From positions 1-10,712 of the forward strand of contig JBGTCY010000003.1 in NCBI GenBank assembly GCA_041748615.1: a stretch of DNA of 10,712 nt. Direction: 5' to 3'. The notes beneath the pieces were generated by a model. The model saw only the letters and a program-made list of their open reading frames with translations, searched no databases and was not told where the DNA came from. Of this stretch, positions 7,301-10,712 are shown piece by piece. This DNA is from JBGTCY01 sp041748615. GTDB lineage: Bacteria; Bacteroidota; Bacteroidia; Chitinophagales; CAIOSU01. Made by a program: the position numbers and the translations under genes. How positions within the stretch are numbered: the first letter of the stretch is position 1; each line of letters begins with the position of its first letter.

Positions 7301-7810
7301 ATGGTTTATCAAATACAATTCAAACAAACATTGCCGATTCCGCTGGGGAAAGCATGGGAATTTCTTTCTTCGCCTGAAAATCTGAAAACAATCACTCCCC
7401 CTCACATGGGATTCAACATCACTTCAAGACCTGAAGGAAAAATGTACCCGGGGATGATTATCAGTTATATGGTGAGTCCGATTCCGGGAGTTCCCATGAC
7501 CTGGGTGAGCGAAATCACGCATGTACGCGAACCTTATTTTTTTGTGGATGAACAACGCGAAGGTCCTTATGAGATATGGCATCATCAGCATTTATTGGAA
7601 GAAATTCCAGGTGGCGTGGAAATGACGGATATTATTCACTACAAAGTTCCCGGATGGTTCTTGGGGAGAATCCTGAACGCCCTTTTTATTCGCAGACAGT
7701 TGCAAGGCATCTTTGATTTTCGCAAAAAAAAATTGGAAGAACTTTTTGGCAAATATGAAAAAAGTGATTTCGCCACACTATTCAGAAACGACCGGGTGAT
7801 TTTAAATTAA
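7301..7810 (+). CDS. SRPBCC (START-like) fold protein, COG4276-like
   Basis: The 169-residue protein has no signal peptide or membrane segment and should be cytoplasmic. It fits the SRPBCC ligand-binding fold: an N-terminal strand, the helix AWEFLSSPENL (18-28) followed by ITPP (31-34), the family-typical GPYEIWHHQHLLEE (88-101), then MTDIIHYKVPG (108-118) and a long amphipathic C-terminal helix (about 120-150) that closes the cavity. Relatives bind small hydrophobic ligands and are often annotated as cyclase/dehydrase or cell-division inhibitor without proof; no reaction can be assigned. The last 18 residues or so look like a non-family tail, and the stop overlaps the end of the convergent bshB1 by 9 bp. 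The start at 7301 fits the fold with no room for a later Met. Confidence 0.8.
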   Translation: MVYQIQFKQTLPIPLGKAWEFLSSPENLKTITPPHMGFNITSRPEGKMYPGMIISYMVSPIPGVPMTWVSEITHVREPYFFVDEQREGPYEIWHHQHLLEEIPGGVEMTDIIHYKVPGWFLGRILNALFIRRQLQGIFDFRKKKLEELFGKYEKSDFATLFRNDRVILN

Positions 7811-8518
7811 GCCGGATAAACTTGACGCGCCAATTGTTCTGCGGGCGGTGAATCCCTCCCCATAGCGCACTCCGATTGATAAGCCAAATTCAGTTGCTCT
7901 TGCCTTGATGAACTCAAGAAATTCGGGAGAGGAAATCACGGTTTCCGGCTCTTTAGAATCGGGATTGTAAAACTGAGATTTGTATGCCTTCACTGCCGCA
8001 ATTTTCTTTTCCCAAAAGGGAGAAATATCCACCACCACATCAGGTTGGTGATAATAAAATTGAATATACTGATAAACCGCTTTCGGTCGCCATGCCTGTT
8101 GTTGAACACCTTCAAATTCGGTTTCAATTTTTGCCAAGCCGGAAAGAAATGCCGCTTCTTCGCTCAGCCATCCCGCTCTTCCGTGGTCAGGATGACGGTC
8201 GTCCAGCGCGTTGGTGAGCAGAATATCGGGCTGATATTTGCGGAGGAAGCGAATGAGTTTTAAACGATTTTCGTTGTCATTCTGAAAAAATCCATCCTGA
8301 AAATCGAGCGTTTCAAAAACATGCACTCCCAGAATTTCTGCCGCTGCTTTCGCTTCCTGCAGTCGGGTTTCACCCGTGCCGCGCGTTCCTAATTCACCTT
8401 CCGTAAGATGAAGGATTCCGGCTTTTTGACCATGACTGATGTGCCGCAGCAATGTTCCCGAACAACAAAGCTCCACATCATCGGGATGAACACCGATGGC
8501 AAGAATATCTAATTTCAT
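7802..8518 (-). CDS. bshB1: Bacillithiol biosynthesis deacetylase BshB1
   Basis: The 238-residue cytoplasmic protein is a full-length LmbE/PIG-L family zinc deacetylase of BshB1 type. It removes the acetyl group from N-acetylglucosaminyl-malate to give GlcN-malate, the second step of bacillithiol synthesis after BshA and before BshC. The N-terminal HPDD (11-14) and the later DDRHPDH (106-112) give the zinc ligands His11, Asp14 and His112 and the general base Asp13, by correspondence with the structurally known Bacillus homologue. LTEGELGTRGT (38-48) and the C-terminal GVRYGEGF (216-223) are typical of BshB1 rather than of other LmbE proteins. bshA and bshC are not in the window. It is divergent from the M16-like gene (90-bp gap) and overlaps the SRPBCC gene tail-to-tail. 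Confidence 0.93.
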   Translation of the reverse strand: MKLDILAIGVHPDDVELCCSGTLLRHISHGQKAGILHLTEGELGTRGTGETRLQEAKAAAEILGVHVFETLDFQDGFFQNDNENRLKLIRFLRKYQPDILLTNALDDRHPDHGRAGWLSEEAAFLSGLAKIETEFEGVQQQAWRPKAVYQYIQFYYHQPDVVVDISPFWEKKIAAVKAYKSQFYNPDSKEPETVISSPEFLEFIKARATEFGLSIGVRYGEGFTARRTIGASSLSGLI

Positions 8519-8543
8519 GATGGATGGTTTTTATAGCCAAAAA

Positions 8544-8551
8544 CAAAAATA
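8544..8551 (-). promoter_or_regulatory. Candidate Bacteroidota -7 box for bshB1
   Basis: On the minus strand the sequence TATTTTTG (8551 to 8544) matches the Bacteroidota sigma-factor box TAnnTTTG exactly. It ends 25 bp upstream of the bshB1 ATG, leaving a leader of roughly 20 bases. The -33 element is weak: only a CTG lies about 19 bp further upstream. Confidence 0.4.
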
Positions 8552-8595
8552 GCTTGCCCGGTATAATTACAGAGTGTTATTTTTTGAATAAAAGA

Positions 8596-8603
8596 TAGCT
8601 TTG
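8596..8603 (+). promoter_or_regulatory. Candidate Bacteroidota -7 box immediately before the M16-like start
   Basis: TAGCTTTG matches TAnnTTTG exactly and ends 5 bases before the ATG at 8609. If used, transcription would begin at or next to the start codon and the mRNA would be nearly leaderless. No good TTG lies at the expected -33 distance, so it may be chance. Confidence 0.3.
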
Positions 8604-8608
8604 CTTCC

Positions 8609-10372
8609 ATGAAAAAAATCGTCCTCATTTTTTTGTTGTGTCCGGTTTTCATTGTGTTTAGTCAGGATTATCTTGCCAAAAATGAATATTACTACGGCAT
8701 TGCCAACCGCCTGAATATGCTTGTGATTGAAGAGCCGGCAGTTGAAGAGATGACAATGGGAGTGGCTTTTAAAATCGGAACATTTCATGAAAGTACACTT
8801 CAGCATGGTTTCTGTTATTTGTTTTCGCAGGGACTCATTCAGGAAATCACAAACATCCTGAAATACAGAGTGCTGGAGTTTGAAAAAAATCCGGATTTTT
8901 TTAAAATCAGTGCTGCCGTTTCTGCCGACCGAACCCTCGTCAGCGTTACCGGTCAGCCGAAACATCTGGATGTTTTTCTGAATGCTTTTTACACCGCGCT
9001 GAGCAACCCGGTCAGTGAAGCCGAAACACGCGCTGCCATGCGGAAATCCAATACCGAACTGCTTGTTCAATCCACGGATACCTTTTACCGTTTGCGTAAT
9101 TTGATTGAGCAACATCTCTGGACATCCGAATATCACAAGAGAAGTATCATGGTGGAATGGAATGAAGACGATGCTGCTGATGTTACCGCCCGTTTAGCCG
9201 AGTTTCAACTCCAATATCTCTGCCCGCGAAACAGTCTGTTGATTTTGAAAGGAAACGTGAGGCAAAATGTGGTGTATAACAAATTCAAAGACCTTTATAT
9301 CAACTGGCAGCGGTGTATTCTCAATCCATACTCAAAATTTCCGTCTCCCAGCTACAAAATGTTGCTCAACAGTTGTCAGGTGAAGGATGTCAACGAACAA
9401 ACCAACCAACCATTTTTCTTATCCGCTTATCAAGCGCCAACTACTTTCGAAGACCGCAAAGCAAACCTGTGCCTGCTGCTGCTTTCCGCATTGATGAAAG
9501 CGCCCGGCACACAGTTACATTCAATACTGAAAGACTCCTGCCGTCTCGCTTCTTTTTATCTTGAAAATGAAATCGGCAAGCATATCAATCAACTGTTGAT
9601 TGGAGTGACACCGGAACCCGGACATCTGGCTGAAGGCTATGCCTGTTTCAGGCATGTATTTTCAAAACTGACCGACAGTATTTATTTGAACGAAAACGAG
9701 CTTGCCCTCGCGAAGGAGCAAATGATTCAGGATTTCAGAAAAATTAAAAGCAACACTTCAGAACATGTTAATCTCGCTGGAAAATATTGGGCGAGCTATT
9801 CATTGAATTATTACAGCACTTTTGAAGACAGTATCAATGCCATCACGACCGTGCAAATGGAAAAAGCAATCACCAAATATCTCAATGAAAAACATAGCGC
9901 CAACGGACTCAGCATCGGTCAGGAAGTGTCAAAATCATCTGGAGTTGAAAAAGTTTTTTCGGCCACCGGAGTCACCATCCGTGATTACCGTTTGAATTTT
10001 CTGGAAAACACCGCGAAATTTACCAGCGCTGCAGAAGACAGTGTTTTCAATAGTTTGGTGCAGTTTTTAAAAATCAATCCTAAGTTGAATGTGAAAGTGA
10101 ATGGAGTGGCGCACAAAAGTGAACTGACTCAGATTACAGACAAGGCAATGGTAGAGTGGGTGAGAACCTTGGATAATTACATTTTAAATCCACCGAGTTT
10201 GCTCACGAAAAAGAAGTTCAGGTTGGATGTGTATCGCTCCCTCACCATTATTAAAAAATTAACGGAAGCCGGTATTGAAATAGACCGGATTTTCGGAACA
10301 GGTCAGTTGAGAAAAGAATCTAAAGACGCTAAGAAAAGCCAATTTGTGTATTGTTCACAAATGGTGAGTTGA
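8609..10372 (+). CDS. Secreted catalytically dead M16-like protein with degenerate OmpA-like C-terminus
   Basis: The 587-residue product has a Sec signal peptide (1-18, cleavage near FS|QD). Residues about 28-225 follow the M16 peptidase N-domain pattern: a strand with NRLNMLVIEEP, then MGVAFKIGTFHE (50-61) and a helix where active enzymes carry HxxEH. Here the aligned stretch is GFCYLFSQ (67-74), with His, Glu and His replaced by Tyr, Ser and Gln, so zinc proteolysis is not expected. Residues about 200-425 resemble the second M16 half. Residues about 475-582 resemble an OmpA-like peptidoglycan-binding domain (FLKINPKLNVKVNG at 486-499, an Arg at 543 in YRSLTII, then AGIEIDRIFGTG at 554-565), but the usual GHTD aspartate is missing. 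It may act as a periplasmic scaffold or partner subunit. The M16 call is moderate, the OmpA call weaker, and no partner M16 gene is in view. Confidence 0.65.
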   Translation: MKKIVLIFLLCPVFIVFSQDYLAKNEYYYGIANRLNMLVIEEPAVEEMTMGVAFKIGTFHESTLQHGFCYLFSQGLIQEITNILKYRVLEFEKNPDFFKISAAVSADRTLVSVTGQPKHLDVFLNAFYTALSNPVSEAETRAAMRKSNTELLVQSTDTFYRLRNLIEQHLWTSEYHKRSIMVEWNEDDAADVTARLAEFQLQYLCPRNSLLILKGNVRQNVVYNKFKDLYINWQRCILNPYSKFPSPSYKMLLNSCQVKDVNEQTNQPFFLSAYQAPTTFEDRKANLCLLLLSALMKAPGTQLHSILKDSCRLASFYLENEIGKHINQLLIGVTPEPGHLAEGYACFRHVFSKLTDSIYLNENELALAKEQMIQDFRKIKSNTSEHVNLAGKYWASYSLNYYSTFEDSINAITTVQMEKAITKYLNEKHSANGLSIGQEVSKSSGVEKVFSATGVTIRDYRLNFLENTAKFTSAAEDSVFNSLVQFLKINPKLNVKVNGVAHKSELTQITDKAMVEWVRTLDNYILNPPSLLTKKKFRLDVYRSLTIIKKLTEAGIEIDRIFGTGQLRKESKDAKKSQFVYCSQMVS

Positions 10373-10380
10373 TTTTCCGC

Positions 10381-10403
10381 AGAGATGGAAAGCATCCATC
10401 CCT
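10381..10403. terminator. Weak hairpin between convergent genes
   Basis: AGAGATGG (10381-10388) and CCATCCCT (10396-10403) can pair with one A-C mismatch around a 7-base loop in the 42-bp gap between two convergent stops. The position suits a bidirectional terminator, but neither strand shows a T-run directly after the stem. Confidence 0.25.
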
Positions 10404-10414
10404 CAATCAACCCC

Positions 10415-10712
10415 TCACGCAAACAGATTTTTAATTTCTCCGGCATCCTGTGGTTTCATTCTGCCTGCCAACACAAGGCGTAATTCTCTCCTTCTTAACG
10501 CGCCTTCAAACAATGATTGCTCTTCTTCCGTTTCCGGCTTTACAGCGGGTCCGGCTTTTGGTCTGCCATTGCTGTCAAGCGCGACAAACGTGTAGAATGC
10601 TTCATTACATTTGTAGCGTGTTTGGGAAGGCAGATTTTCAGCCCACACATCAATAAAACACTCGATGGATGTACGAAAAACGCGGGTGACTTTCGCTTTA
10701 ATCGTGACCACA
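10415..10712 (-). CDS. Acyl-CoA thioesterase (hotdog fold), N-terminus cut by window edge
   Basis: The last 98 residues are visible and the frame stays open to the right edge; the GTG at 10711 reads as an internal valine, since a full hotdog domain needs more residues upstream. The visible part, KAKVTRVFRTSIE then DVWAEN and NEAFYTFVALDSNGRP, is typical of the second half of the hotdog domain in acyl-CoA thioesterases of the YciA/BACH group, which cleave acyl-CoA to free acid and CoA in the cytoplasm. The catalytic Asp and the helix lie outside the window. A charged C-terminal tail (from about PETEEEQSLFEG) is usual in these enzymes. It converges on the M16-like gene. Confidence 0.85.
   Translation of the reverse strand, partial: VVTIKAKVTRVFRTSIECFIDVWAENLPSQTRYKCNEAFYTFVALDSNGRPKAGPAVKPETEEEQSLFEGALRRRELRLVLAGRMKPQDAGEIKNLFA

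Noticed and set aside
7192..7377. 61-codon open frame on the plus strand before the SRPBCC gene
   Set aside because: It overlaps the SRPBCC gene in another phase, has no family features and would block the well-supported start at 7301.
8609..8650. Cys11 of the M16-like protein as a lipoprotein cysteine
   Set aside because: The preceding residues (IFLL) do not form a lipobox and the hydrophobic stretch continues past it, so a standard signal peptide fits better.
8567..9136. 189-codon open frame on the minus strand
   Set aside because: It is antisense to the start of the M16-like gene and spans the promoter gap; its composition looks like a shadow and no motif is seen.
10709..10711. GTG as the start of the thioesterase
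   Set aside because: The hotdog domain would lack its first half; the frame stays open to the edge, so the gene is partial.

Overview
The window looks like Bacteroidota DNA (AT-leaning, dense, no tRNA, rRNA, transposase or CRISPR seen). Four things point there: a type IX secretion (T9SS) type A C-terminal sorting domain, a lipoprotein with an acidic surface-export-like signal just after the lipobox cysteine, a bacillithiol deacetylase (BshB1), and TAnnTTTG promoter boxes with little Shine-Dalgarno signal. Phylum is confident; class is not resolved.

Left part, all on the minus strand: a PhoX-like DUF839 phosphatase lipoprotein cut by the left edge (1-1428), a secreted SGNH/GDSL hydrolase with a T9SS tail (1513-3279), and a large membrane-bound hybrid histidine kinase with two PAS domains and a receiver (3523-6096). 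A 243-bp gap before the kinase stop holds a 26-bp imperfect tandem duplication.

Middle, plus strand: a secreted AIM6-like member of the PI-PLC/GDPD phosphodiesterase superfamily (annotated from 6085), divergent from the kinase. Its apparent start overlaps the kinase start, and a 10-bp perfect inverted repeat lies inside the supposed N-terminal extension, so the true start is doubtful. A 310-bp gap with nested inverted repeats and heptamer arrays follows (6991-7300), then a small SRPBCC-fold protein (7301-7810) that overlaps tail-to-tail with bshB1 (7802-8518, minus).

Right part: divergent from bshB1 is a secreted protein that resembles an M16 (insulinase-like) peptidase with the zinc motif lost, joined to a degenerate OmpA-like C-terminal domain (8609-10372). 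It converges on an acyl-CoA thioesterase cut by the right edge (10415-10712).

There is no evident single operon. The phosphatase, the SGNH esterase and the AIM6-like phosphodiesterase are all predicted envelope or secreted ester hydrolases within 7 kb and could serve phosphate/ester scavenging, with the kinase as a possible sensor; that link is inference from proximity only. The most unusual items are the apparently inactive M16-OmpA fusion and the inverted repeat between the kinase and the AIM6-like gene.
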